From: Isoetes taiwanensis
Lineage: Eukaryota; Streptophyta; Lycopodiopsida; Isoetales; Isoetaceae
Direction of reading: 5' to 3'
Length of the DNA stretch: 64,000 nucleotides
Assembly: GCA_021234155.1 (NCBI GenBank)
Contig: JAJEKV010000053.1
Coordinates: 5,608,488-5,672,487 of the forward strand
Each line of letters starts with the position of its first letter. Within the stretch, counting starts at the first letter, position 1. The notes beneath the pieces were generated by a model that worked only from the letters and a program-made list of their open reading frames with translations, did not search any database and was not told where the DNA came from. Position numbers and translations under genes: made by a program. Shown piece by piece: positions 21,762-33,982 of the stretch.

Positions 21762-24700
21762 ATCTCTACCTATTTGCAATTCCATTTTGATGATGATAAC
21801 CTAAACATGAATTTCTCAACTTTCCATTAAGGAATATCAGCAGTAAAATGACATTGTGCATTTATTCTCACCTCTATACCCCTTAATTCCACTTTGATGA
21901 CGATGATTTATATATGGAAATATTCATGCATAGGTTATCATCATCCATTATTAGAACATAAGTATCCAAGTAAATGACATAAACTTCCTTTATACCTCCT
22001 CACTATCTAAATCTATATAAAGCAGTTTGCTTTTTTTTCATTCGCCTAAATTAAAATTCATATTTTTGCTCGTCTTCAATGAAATAAATCAAATGTTTTG
22101 TCAAAATATGCCACCATAGCTTTTGTGATTCAGGAGCCAGACATCGTGCAGCTAATGTACCAGTCCAGATCTCCATCACCTCCATACAATATCATGGTTG
22201 GGTCTGCATTTCATCCGGTGAGACTATTTTGTCGTCAATATCCCAGAATGCTAATTGGATCACAAAATTCCTGGTTACCTGTAGCAAAGATAAAGAAACA
22301 CAAAAATTTGTCTATCCTGTTCGTATTACGAGATGCCATAGTCTGATCTTTGGCAGCTGAAGACGTCATAACCTAGCTTTTGATAGCTGAAGAAATGCCA
22401 TAGACTAATTTTGGCACATGTACAACGGGCAGCTGAAGAAACACTATAGCCTGGTTTAAAAAGCTATATCTAATTTAGGATCTGAAAATGCCATAGCCTG
22501 ATTAAAAAACGTGATACTCTATGGATCGATCAGATTTAGGCCTGTTCTAAAGTAAAGAACATTATGAAGCTCTTTAAGTTATTTGCAAACCTATTCAGAA
22601 CTAGAGTGATTCAAGAAACGCCATGGCCCTCGACTCAAAATGCTTTCCCAACCATGATATTGTAAGGGTAAGACAACTGCTCCATGATTCACCGCAGCTC
22701 CTGCCCAACGCGGGTCGCTGTCAAACTGGGAATCATGTCCCAGTTGTCTTACCCTTATATAATTGCATCGCCCCATTGTCTGGAGATTGTTGTATATTCT
22801 GAAAATTGTGAAACAAAATTCTTCTTGCAGCTTTGGTCAAACAAGAAGATACACCCGCTGATGATTAAAAAGGGAAAAAAATAAAACAAAAAAAAGATAA
22901 ACTGACTTCTTTATTAAAGCTAGAAGCAGCAAGGAAGATAAGGGGAATGGTACGTAAATGATGAACTTAAGGGTAGAATCAATATAACTTGATGTGGAAG
23001 TGCCCAATCAACTTGCTAATGACAAGAAATTATGCTTTAGATACTAATACATTGACACAAATCTGTAAAACTAAAATATCACTAGAAACGTGTGCCCGGC
23101 GATGCCGGGCATCAGTCGCGGATGTGGGAATGGGTAGACGTAAAATGCTTGTAGCTGGAGTTAAAAGCACTAAATATTATTGTGTCTATAGACGTAATAG
23201 TGTTCGTACAATTTAGGGTGGTTTTGTGGAAGATCGTAGATCAAATCAAGTGTGGGTCCTATTATTAGATATTGCAATATAAGGGTGCTATCATTCTATT
23301 TATTCAATTGTTTTGGGTGAACACACGCCCATTTCAAGAGCATCTTAAATTCAAAAATATCCTATGATGTAAGCCAGGTGGCCTATGATGTTAGCATGTC
23401 TGATCTTGGGCTTGGGATTGCGGCACATGACTCTTATGAACATCCGATGACAGAATTTTCCTCCCCTTGACCATTGCATGGGAGAAGGTTTGCCCAAAGG
23501 TCTTTACCCGAGGTGCGAATTATCACCCGACGGAACATATGAAAGTATTAACTTTAACGGAAGTATAGACATAGGAATGCCACGTATCTCCATCCAAACT
23601 TCAAGAATCTAACCATTGCTTTATGCTGATCCCTCTGCAACAACAATGTACATTGATACAATAGGCTACAAATAAAGCATAAGTCTAGAACAAAATTAAA
23701 TGCTCTTTTTTCTAAAACGCATGATGATATAGGATGCTTGCCCTGTCAAATCCTATTTGCTTCCTTTGGAAGACTCTTACAAACACTATAAGCAGTAGAA
23801 ATTTTCTTGACCTTTGCCTTGTTCTTGCCATTGGGATCTTGGAACCTGTCAAGATGGTACTTGATGCAAGAGATCGAAACGCAGCGTGACGAATTTTGCA
23901 ATTGATGCAATTGAAGGCATCCAAGAGCAGCACAACAACCAAGATGGTCTGCTGAAAGAATAATGCCTGTTCAGATTCAACTGCTCAACCTTTACAACCA
24001 AACCGTAGCTGTTGCTATTGTAGCTACATCTAGAGCAACCAGAGCAGGCCTATAAAGCTTTCGCCCTCTAACTCTTAGGGTTGATACATGAACAAATGTG
24101 TGCAGCTCAACATTTAGATAATTGCATGTGAAAATAAATGCAGGAACATACACATGATCCATAGATAACAAAATGGAAATGTTAAAAGAAATAAAACATG
24201 CTGATGAAAATAAAGTTTATCAAAAGAGTCTCCGTATAGCTCCATGATGGTGTATGTTTGTTAGATTTTTGAAGATCAGGCAAGTATAAGCTCTGTTACT
24301 ACATACTATGGTACAAACTAATGGCCATGTTCACGTTTTAAATAATATTGTGCGGATATAAGCCATGCTACTGCATACTTGCATACTATAGTACAAACTA
24401 ATGGCCATGGTCTAACACATTGTATAGAATGTTGTGCATGACTGTAGGCTGCACTTTACTAATACTATAACTAAAAACTCCAATGTATGTTAGCTTTCAG
24501 CAAGAGAACATGTAACGCAAAAATCCTCCATTATCTTAACTGCCTTTGTTCATGTGCATGCATTCAATGTGAATGACGTGGTTTCACTTTTGCCAACCAA
24601 TTTTGTTTGTTAATCTGCCTACAGGTAGGTAAGACCTCTGACGAATAAGCTCTAAGTTACAGATTTTGAATTATGATTGCCGAAAATGCTAGATCCAATA

Positions 24701-25013
24701 TGGAAGATGGGAAGATAAATGGCATGCCTGCACAGGGAAACACTTGGTTCTTTCAGTGAACAATACCAGAACAACATGGCAAAATGACTTAATTCTACAT
24801 ACCAAATATAAGCTCACAAAAATGTTTCAATAGAAATAGGTCCTCTAGTACCCAGATAGACCTAAGTCAAAACAGTGATAATTCTATTTGGCACTCATCC
24901 TTGGTTGTAACCACATCAAAAATGTTTCAAAGATATATTCACCTAGATCCACAATCATATTTCAGTTCACGAAAAAATAACCCCAACAAAAGGGTGAGAA
25001 ATCGGAAAAATAC
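21762..25013. other. Gene-poor stretch with one foldback and a possible terminal exon
   Basis: Mostly AT-rich DNA without supported genes. A foldback lies at 22663-22757. At 23746-23845 on the minus strand a possible last exon reads FQDPNGKNKAKVKKISTAYS then VCKSLPKEANRI and stop, after an acceptor-like TTGACAG. It looks coding, but I cannot assign it. 23090-23115 has GTGCCCGGCGATGCCGGGC-like dyad sequence of the kind found near Helitron or LINE ends. This is not enough to call an element. Confidence 0.35.
22663..22757. repeat. Foldback: 17-bp perfect arms, extended stem
   Basis: Left arm 22663-22679 (TAAGGGTAAGACAACTG) pairs perfectly with 22741-22757. After four mismatches a further 7 bp (ATGATTC and its complement) extend the stem to about 28 nt. 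The loop is GC-rich. It is a small MITE or possibly a stem-loop RNA; nothing decides between them. Confidence 0.6.
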
Positions 25014-25990
<977 letters not shown>

Positions 25991-27591
25991 TATTTTGCAG
26001 ATCAAGACCATATCCTGACAACTTTCTATCCTCTGGATTTTGATTTGAGATAAGGGCAATGTCTACAAATCGAGAAATAATAAAGTATAATGCAAAAGTT
26101 CCCCCTGATAATAAAGGCCTTGAGTATCATATAGCTGCTTCAAGATACCTTGCTTCATGATATCCAATGTCTGAACATCCTTATCCACATAATCTGTATC
26201 TTTTATCGTATCATAGACAAACCTGTCATATCATAAACTTAATTAGTGCAGAACATTCACAGTCTTGCATTCAACAAAGGAATAAACAACTCAAAGAGCT
26301 TCTCAACAAATATGTTCTGAAGCATCTTTAACCGTCTATAGGCCTGCCAAACTGTTCTTAACATGAATGGTTTGTCATCTACTTCTCTGGTGCTGTGAGG
26401 ATGCTTCTGAAAAACATGGATAAATCTGGAATAAACTTTAATGCAGGTAAATAAGAATCTAAAATCTCTAAAACCAACTGGGTTGGATACGATAGAAGCG
26501 AGGGAATTAAACCACACGAAATCTATATATAAAATGGGCCCTATAAAATCCTAGAAAAAAGAAGAATAAATCAGTTGCCTCTGCTGTCCTCAACTTACAC
26601 AAAACGAAAACCTTAAAGCCGAGCCTTTCCAAAGAAACTGAAGCTGAAATCATGTTCCTGTTTGCAGACGAATGCCAAGAAGAAAAAGTGTTGGCCCTGC
26701 ATTTCACAACAAAGAAATACATTAGCATTTTGATGCATTTCTGGAGGACGGTCAAGCAGGCATATAAATGGAAATAAATATACTTGTGATGCTGCTCCTA
26801 TTCGGAGAAAGGATAAAAATGAGCAATATATGTTTCAAGCAATATATCAGAGAGAATAGCAAGAAAACGCTTAACCACTGCTGCCATTGGCTTCAACATA
26901 CCCGGCTGCTTGGTTTTCCAAAGAAAAGATATTAGAAATGTAAAGAAGGTAAGATCATGCACACAGATCCAATCTCCCCAGGTTTCATAGAACTGAGCAA
27001 AATAACATCTGCGGCGGAGATAACCATACCGCAAGCCGCAATGTCAGTCTCCAGGTAATAACATCTGCGGCGGAGATAACCATACATAAGCCGCAATGTC
27101 GATCTCAGTGTGACCCGACTAATCGGTTTGTAATGGACCCGGACCATCGCCGCCGCTCTGTGCCTCTCCATTTCCTTTCGAAGTTGAGCGACTAGGGAGG
27201 AGAGAAGACCCGAACTTTGAAAATAATCCCAAGAAGGGAGCGCCGCATCTTGCGGCGTTATCTGGCGTTCGAGCTCACAAACCAAAGCCCTCCCAAAATA
27301 AAAAAGAAGATTAGTGAACCTACTTCTACAAGCAGTCAAACAAGAGGGGGAAAGGGACCCCAACAGGTGATGAGTTCGACACCTTTACGTACGTCCAGTA
27401 GTACGAATAATATACATTGAGTACATATTACAGAATATCGATTCTGCAGCATGATGATGAATATCTAGAGCAAGAATGAGTGGGATTTGCAAGAAATGCT
27501 GTGAGAAAGAGATCAAGAAAAACGAATTATACGTATAATATGCCTTCTATTACCTCGAGTTGGTGAAGCATTTTACTTAAGACAATTTTTT
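25991..27591. other. Possible upstream part of the PSA2-like gene; otherwise unassigned
   Basis: Minus-strand frames at 26257-26517 (WQAYRRLKMLQNIFVEKL), 26150-26230 (FVYDTIKDTDYVDKDVQTLD) and 26932-27363 (VHYKPISRVTLRSTLRLMYG) look partly coding but are not recognised. They could be 5' exons of the zinc-finger gene or of another gene. 26998-27030 and 27055-27086 are direct copies of a segment containing AACATCTGCGGCGGAGATAA. Confidence 0.35.
26998..27110. repeat. Tandem duplication of about 57 bp with CGGCGG core
   Basis: AACATCTGCGGCGGAGATAA and then CCATAC occur twice, each followed by AAGCCGCAATGTC. On the minus strand this duplicates the peptide YGYLRRRCY. Confidence 0.7.
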
Positions 27592-29340
27592 TTGCATCAA
27601 CCTGCCAGAACATGGGAAGAACTCAAAATTGTCGACAACCAACATCATAAAAAATATCGACAAGCTACCGAAGTGCATGGACTAAACAAAGCACACGATG
27701 AGGCGATTGGTTTCGGAAGAAGCAACATCATTATCCCTAGGTCCCATACAACTACAATTCTTATTTGCAATGGTCTTAGTTGATCAGGCACCAGCACTTG
27801 AAATATGGAACAAGTTCCGTGGACCTATGAGTCATGATCTGCTAGATTGCTATTCAAACGATGAAGCAGTTGCATTTAATGAATCTCTTCACTTGATCAA
27901 TAACATTATGGCATTTTCCTTGCAATTACATGAATGCATCCCGAAGGACGCAATGCATGAATTGGTTGCATTTCTGGATCATGCAACATATTTAAATAGT
28001 GCGATGGAGATGTAAAGCATTATGAGCATTAACCAGTTGGAAGTATATATCTACGCCAGAATCGGGAATGCCCACAAAGCAAGCGTCCAATGTTCGTAAA
28101 TGATAAAGCTTGCATGGAAAAGACTTTTCTTCTCAATTGCATATGCCTTTTGATATGAGAAAACCAAAGCATCGTGCTCCCAAGTGGCACCACAACACTT
28201 GAGGCTCTCCAGTATGCAGGAGGGATGAACTGCACACTCGCTTTTCCAAATCCCCATTGTGGAAAACAATAGGTCTGCATTCATTATTAGAACAAGATTC
28301 GGGAGCAGCTGGGCTCCTTTTTGTAGCAAAAGCTATAATATGGGCCAAATTTTCAATGGGTAATAAAGCAGTAATAGAAAGTGAGAACAAACTATTGCAA
28401 CAACTGTGTAGAAACAGCTTACACTTTGGAGGAAAGCACTTTACAGCTTCTGGTAATTTCAGACAAGTAGCATCCTAGTGAAAGGAGGCAAAACTATGGC
28501 AATCAACGCATCTATAAAATCATCACCATTATGGCAAGCATTTCATGTATTGAAGTTAGAACATCCAGTACGAAATGCAGGAGATCTCGAGCTCATGCAT
28601 TATGTAGATAATATAGGAGAAAATTGGGAAGAAACAACGATCTTTCTAGACATATTTAACACAACCACCAAAATTGTAGATGTGGAAATATTTCTTTAAC
28701 CATCTGACATTTTGAGGAATCCAACTGAATGTGGAAAGCATGCAATTCTCTGGGCCACCAATTTCAATGAGCGTACATTGGACAAAAAATTTAATTGAAG
28801 TAAATTATACTACAGTCACAATCATAGTAATGAACAAGACGAAACCATTCTCAATCAACCCTATGCAACATCTGATTTTCTTAACAATTTCACCCACATT
28901 GGCACCTGCCCATGAACTCAAATTTAAAGTAGGAGCAATATGCCACATTATGAAATACCTTGTTATAGGAAAAGGTCTCGTGAAAAATGCAAAAGTGACG
29001 ATCACCTCGATGCATGACAAGTTGTAATGGCGAAAGTATTGGGTTCAACAATTATCCAATCTCCAAAACTGACTTTTTTTTACCAACCAGAGAACAGGGC
29101 ATGGACCATCCATAGACGTCAACTACCAATACAACTGGCATATTCTACCACATTTATTAGTTGCCATGGATTAACACTGGATCACGTCGTACAAAGAGCT
29201 CCTTTGCTAAGAAGGTACGTCTTCGTTGCCCTTCTTCTCACTCTTTTTGGCTCGCATGATAGATGGTCTTATATTCACAGACTACGAGATATCCCTCATG
29301 CATGCTTTTATGAAGTTGAAAGAAAAAACAAGTGAAGGAT
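27592..29340 (+). pseudogene. Helitron-type helicase (Pif1-like), degraded
   Basis: Blocks appear in family order over several frames: LVDQAPALEIWNKFRGPMSH (region before the helicase); FVNDKACMEKTFLLN, which aligns with the Walker A segment FxDGPGGTGKTFLYN but has lost the GPGGTGK residues; SGTTTLEALQYAGGMNCTLA against SGIAALLLPGGRTAHS; FGGKHFTASGNFRQV against FGGK...GGDFRQ; and LPIQLAYSTTFISCHGLTLD against the last motif FP..LAFA.TINKSQGQT. Multiple stops and frame changes make it non-functional. The Rep (HUH) nuclease that should precede it is not visible. Confidence 0.75.
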
Positions 29341-30381
29341 GAAGTGGCACTAAAAATATCGTCTATAGATAACTCCTTTGGTACAAGGTACGGTTTTTCC
29401 CATCATTATTTAAGTAGGTGCACATTATTTTCTCGGTCTTCTTCTGGTGATATTATGTGATATAAAAAGTTGAAGAAGTTCAAATAAGCTATGTTCAAAA
29501 AAAAGGGAGGTCCCCTTCAAGCCCGTAAGGTAAATGACGTGCTATTCAATTTATTATGGGATTCCTTTAATGCATTTCTTTTTTATGGACTGATCGTGAA
29601 AGTAACTTCAAAACGAAAAAGAAAACCATCGCGATGATAGCCTAGTGGTCAAGCTATTGGTAGTGGGCGATCCCCATCGAGGCCCAAAACCCATTGACTA
29701 TCATCGGATGCACAAGAATGAAAAGAATGTCCATCGCGGTAACAACCTAGTGGTCAAGCCATTAGTGATGGGTGATCCCCACCCAGGCCCAAAACCCACT
29801 GACTGTCATCGGATGCCAAAAAAAGGGGGGAGGGAAGGGGGGACAAACAATAGTAGGAATCCCATGGTGGTCGATCATAGCACTTATCTATCCTACATGC
29901 ACAAAACACAAGGAAATGATGTGGGTTCAACTCCTGCATATTCTCAAACTATCGTAATTCTAGCACGTAAACCGGTGAGATCGGGAGGACACAATTATAA
30001 GTCCAAGAATGCATACATATGGTAACAGCCTAATAAAATATATTTCTTCTTTTCATTGGGTATCTTCAATAACTGATATCTTTTGCAACAAGTATCTTAT
30101 ATACAGGATGCCCTTTACATTGATTCGAACAAAAGAAATATTTGCTACAAAAGAAATCTTGTAGAAATAATTAAAGTAGATGCTTCTTAGTTGCTTAACA
30201 AGGGTGAAGTCATTTTCAAGCTTCTTCATGCCGACAAGGGTAAAGCCATCTTTGAGCTTCTTCATGTCGTCCAATTCTTAGACGCTTATAATCAATGGAA
30301 GATGCTTTTGTAACAGCTCGTGCGTTTTGCAAGTATGTGGCCGCTCCAATACCATAGAAACATATCTAAGCTATAGCATCG
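29341..30381. other. Spacer between helicase and endonuclease remnants
   Basis: Contains a tandem duplication with tRNA-like sequence (29631-29840). No gene is otherwise supported. Short minus-strand frames such as 30053-30274 are repetitive (MKKL.DGFTLVGMKKLENDF). Confidence 0.4.
29631..29840 (+). repeat. 105-bp tandem duplication with Pol III A-box-like sequence
   Basis: CCTAGTGGTCAAGC occurs at 29641 and 29746, each followed by related sequence through CCCAAAACCCA and TGTCATCGGATG/TATCATCGGATG. TAGCCTAGTGG resembles the A box of tRNA genes. A B-box-like GGGTTCAACTCC lies further downstream near 29925. It may be a tRNA-derived SINE remnant. Confidence 0.5.
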
Positions 30382-30628
30382 ATGGTAGCGGATATAGAAA
30401 CCACTAGGACCATCCTCATGGGAGATTTCAACATCGATGCCCTGCGACAAAACAACATCGTCACGGACCTCCAAGTCGACATGCCCAGCCTCCCAAGCAA
30501 GTTAAGCTTCCCCCATGCACTCCACATCACCCCTTGAGCACAAGTGGACAGACTTCAAGCCCACGCTCTGCGACATCGGACACTGCTACTGGAGTGACCA
30601 CAGACAGGCATATATAGTGTTCACTTAA
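30382..30628 (+). pseudogene. Endonuclease/exonuclease/phosphatase-fold fragment
   Basis: ILMGDFNIDALRQNN matches the conserved GDFN block of APE-like endonucleases. After a frame change, WTDFKPTLCDIGHCYWSDHRQAYI matches the C-terminal SDH block with the catalytic His. It lies on the same strand, about 1 kb downstream of the Helitron helicase remnant. Helentron-type proteins carry such an endonuclease domain after the helicase, so this may be the tail of the same protein, or a separate LINE scrap. It is broken by a stop between the two blocks. Confidence 0.65.
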
Positions 30629-30871
30629 AGAAGACCACAATATCTCAAAAAAGCCCAATGGGCTTTGCCTAATCAGTATAAAGTTATCAGTACTTTCTCT
30701 TTCCTTCCTCGATAAAGATATTTGTGATGATAATATTTAATTCAAGTTCGTTTTTCTTATATCTACATGTATATGCTTCCCTCCCTTTTAGATCTGTAGT
30801 CATTATACATGCTCTAAAAACAGCGGAATAAACATATCTATCACTCTTATTGCTACCAGGTAATTGAGTCT
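30629..30871. other. Short intergenic spacer
   Basis: AT-rich and without a gene, up to the T-run that marks the tail of the next LINE. Confidence 0.4.
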
Positions 30872-32042
30872 CTTTTTTTTTTTTGTTGAAGGACGTCAGA
30901 CTTTATTCAATCAAAGAGTCAAATACAAGTATAAATGCAGAGACAGGAATAAAATCTCAGCGGATAAGCGGAGACCCACCGAGTGAAGCAACCTGCCTAA
31001 GCATAAGAGTGCACATCCAAAAACTCCTCAAAAATCAATCGCCTCTTGTGAGGGGCAAGTGAAGAACAATGATACGACTTTACAATGTAACCTTGAGCTT
31101 CTTAGAGAACACGATTATCTGCCACATCCAGACCTTTGAAGATTACCAATCTTCGTCTTTTCCAGATAGTCCAAAGCAACCATCCTGCTGCTAGATGAAA
31201 AGCGGCCTTGTAACTCGTCCGGTACTTGGGTAAATTGCCAAAAGCAATTGTTGACTTGTTAGTGAAACACGAAAAGGGAAAACAACCAGGTCCCATACAC
31301 ATCTAAGGTGTTCACACATGAAAAAGCAATGCTCAATGGTCTCCGGATCCACGCTTGCATCTTTGGACGATTTGATATTTTAGGGTTAAACTTATGGAGA
31401 AGCACATTAACCCATGAGACACCTATGAAGAATCGCCACCAAAAGAGCGCCACTTTAGGATGAAGTAGCTTGTCCCATGCCCAAGACCACACCTTACGCC
31501 ATTGAAGAGGAGGAAGTTGAAGAGACCACTTATTAGGCGGAGGAAGAATATCATTATCAAGCAACAAGCGATACATAGAGTTCACAAGTTTGCACTCCTT
31601 AATTTCTTCATGACAAACCCATACCAAAATATCTTCTTGGTGTGGCGAGAATAGGCTGTAGAAAATCAGCAACTTTTGCCAAAGAACTCTATCCCATCGC
31701 CCCAATAGAAACTTTAAGCGAAAAGCCTCCCATGTCGAAGAATCGGCCCGAGTCATACCATGCTGCAATAGTTAAGATTCCAACACTTTTCCAACGTCTT
31801 TGAGTCAATGGGTGCACTGTAAAGCAAAGTGGTTGATTGTCTACCAGAGGGATCCACCAACAAGGTGCAGTCAACTGTACACAAGCAGTTGGACTGATGT
31901 GAAATAAAGTTTTGACTGTGTGCCAGGAATCTAACAATCCCTTTAAGAATGGAGAAGCATTATGATAAGGCCGCAACTCATAAAATAAACTCCATGGAAG
32001 TCTCTTTGTCAAATGGATTGCTAATTTTCTTCTCTTTGTCAA
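30872..32042 (-). mobile_element. 5'-truncated LINE copy with poly(A) tail and RT-associated zinc knuckle region
   Basis: The plus strand shows a T-run at 30871-30883, i.e. a poly(A) tail for a minus-strand insertion. Frames 31259-31768 and 31689-32042 encode the C-terminal half of a plant LINE ORF2: EDILVWVCHEEIKECKLVNS then WRKVWSWAWDKLLHPKVALF then WWRFFIGVSWVNVLL match the region known as zf-RVT. The cysteines of the knuckle itself lie in a degraded part. The endonuclease and most of the RT are missing, as usual for target-primed reverse transcription that stops early. Confidence 0.75.
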
Positions 32043-33274
32043 ATGGATTGCTAATTTTCTTCTCTTTTTCTCCTATGCCACTTCCTGCCAATTTGTCTTT
32101 ATCATAGAGTTGGACCTCTAAATCAACCAACTACTTTCTAAGCATCTCTGCCTCTGATTGTGACTGCTCCTTCATGTGCAATGTCTGGAGCAATGTTATG
32201 CAGAATTAAAGCATAAAAGATCAGAACCTAACCTCGGATGTGCTGAAAAGTCACAAACCAAAGAAAACCTAACTGTTAAGTACATGAGTCCATTTTGCTT
32301 TTAAACGACCTGCAAGTCACAAACCAAAGAAAACCTAACTATTAAGTACATGGGTCCATTTTGCTTTCAAACAACCTGCACAGTTCCGTACAAAACTCAA
32401 AACTCCTGCGCTAAGAGCACGACAACCTGTGTTCATAGCATTCCTACGGCTCCACATAAAACAAAAAAAAGACACAACACAAAATGACAAAACAAAAACT
32501 GCGAAAGCACAATCACGGTAACAAAACTCAAAACTCCTGTGCTAAGAGCACGGCAACCTATATTCATAGCATTCACATGGCTCCACACAAAATAAAAAGG
32601 ACACAACATGAAATGACGAAACAAAAACCACGAAAGCACAATCCCGGACCACCGTAGCATTCACACGGCTCCACACAAAATAAAAAGGACACAACACGAA
32701 ATGACAAAACAAAAACCACACAGGACCCGTGCGTAGCACCTTGTTTTGAAAGAATCGTTATCGGATGGAAAACAAATTTGACCATTGAGCATTCAAACGT
32801 TATCTCCCAAGTGATCTGCACCTTTTTCAGATCATTTAGGTTAAGTTTATTCACTTTTTTCTAGCGAATCGTTATTGGGTGGAAAACAAATTTGACCATT
32901 GAAGGCTTGGAGCATTTAAATGTATCTCCTTGAACTGATATGCACTCACATTCATGAGGCAACGGAAGCTTTGTAACATTTGCCCACTGAAGTCGGAGGT
33001 AGTTTTTATCGCTGAGAAGCATCAATACAAGCTGCAAGTTTAACATAATGCAACTTCTTGACAATGGATATACATTTCATATGAAACAAGTTAATTACTG
33101 ACATTCAGGTTCAAACCCAGAGTTAACAACCAAGCAGTTTTTCATTTAATGCCATATGCTAATCACAGCATACAAATCCATAGTACAGAAAATTTGCAAT
33201 GTTAACATTTACCATTGAGCATAGTGAAGACCTCGATGGAACATAGGATCCTTGAGTAAACTTTGTAAACTATA
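32043..33274. other. Gene-free region made largely of short tandem duplications
   Basis: Four separate duplications follow one another: 32008-32071 (unit of 33 bp containing CTCTTTGTCAAATGGATTGC), 32260-32391 (about 69 bp, with GTCACAAACCAAAGAAAACC), 32435-32725 (about 110-140 bp, with ACGGCTCCACACAAAATAAA) and 32750-32930 (with GGAAAACAAATTTGACCATT). CACAGGACCCGTGCGTAGCA near 32727 resembles sequence near plant Helitron or LINE ends. Confidence 0.55.
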
Positions 33275-33982
33275 TCAGCCCAATATCTCCTGCATGATCC
33301 AGCTTAAGCTCGGGTAAGAAAAGTAGATAATAATGAAGGATGGTATTGCAAACATTACAGTGATGGCAGAATAAAGTACAAGAACTGCTGTGCTCAAGGG
33401 TAAAACATAAAGAATGATGAATAAGAAGAGAAAAATAAGAGGTAATTTTGCAGTTAGCTGAAATGTCAATGCCAATAGCATGCGCAATCTTCCATGCCAT
33501 TGAACCCAGATGTTTTCTGTGGTGACTGTTTCTGGCTGCAACCACATAGTTCCGCGATGATGGCGATGAATATTAGAAACAAGCGAGCTATTGTTTGTTC
33601 TTGGAACCTGAGAAATGACACCTTTCCCTAGCTCCTTTGGGCTAGGAAGATGCTGGCTGGATGAATTTTTTATACTCTCAATTATCCAGAGAAGGAAAAA
33701 GTTCTTGCATGGATATTTAATAATTCCTTTCCATGTAAATCTTGCAGTAAGAAACTGGCACCAAGGACAAGTGATGAACATAGGTAACTGTAGTGAAAAT
33801 GAAGCAACCTTTATTGTTGCCCATTGCAGACCCCTTACACAATTCTTGCATAACGTGTGTCCGCACCAGAGAACATAAGGCGTGTTATCTGCATCATCAA
33901 ATGCCTCCCAACAGACAGGGCATTCCAGTCCTTCCTCTGCTATCATTTTTTCTCTTGATCCAGAACCACTTTCTCCTGACAT
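33275..33982 (-). CDS. RING-finger E3 ubiquitin ligase-like protein with C-terminal membrane segments
   Basis: Intact single-exon frame of 235 residues. A RING-HC domain uses Cys21, Cys24, Cys40, His42, Cys45, Cys48, Cys72 and Cys75 (ECPVCW ... LWCGHTLCKNC ... TCPWCQ), all present. PYVLWCGHTLCKNCV and GLQWATIK are typical of a plant family of small RING proteins. YPCKNFFLLWIIESI follows. From about residue 175 the chain is strongly hydrophobic and could form two membrane spans (PLIFLFLFIILYVL and VLYSAITVMFAIPSFIIIYF). The likely role is a membrane-anchored E3 that transfers ubiquitin from an E2; substrates are unknown. The start codon is the first ATG of the frame. Confidence 0.85.
   Translation of the reverse strand: MSGESGSGSREKMIAEEGLECPVCWEAFDDADNTPYVLWCGHTLCKNCVRGLQWATIKVASFSLQLPMFITCPWCQFLTARFTWKGIIKYPCKNFFLLWIIESIKNSSSQHLPSPKELGKGVISQVPRTNNSSLVSNIHRHHRGTMWLQPETVTTENIWVQWHGRLRMLLALTFQLTAKLPLIFLFLFIILYVLPLSTAVLVLYSAITVMFAIPSFIIIYFSYPSLSWIMQEILG

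Noticed and set aside
26932-27363. 143-codon minus-strand frame considered as a transit peptide exon of the PSA2-like gene
   Set aside because: Its composition is not transit-like and no splice path to the zinc-finger exons could be confirmed.
32720-32760. CCCGTGCGTAGCAC considered as a Helitron 3' end
   Set aside because: No CTRR terminus plus downstream T and no matching TC start could be located.
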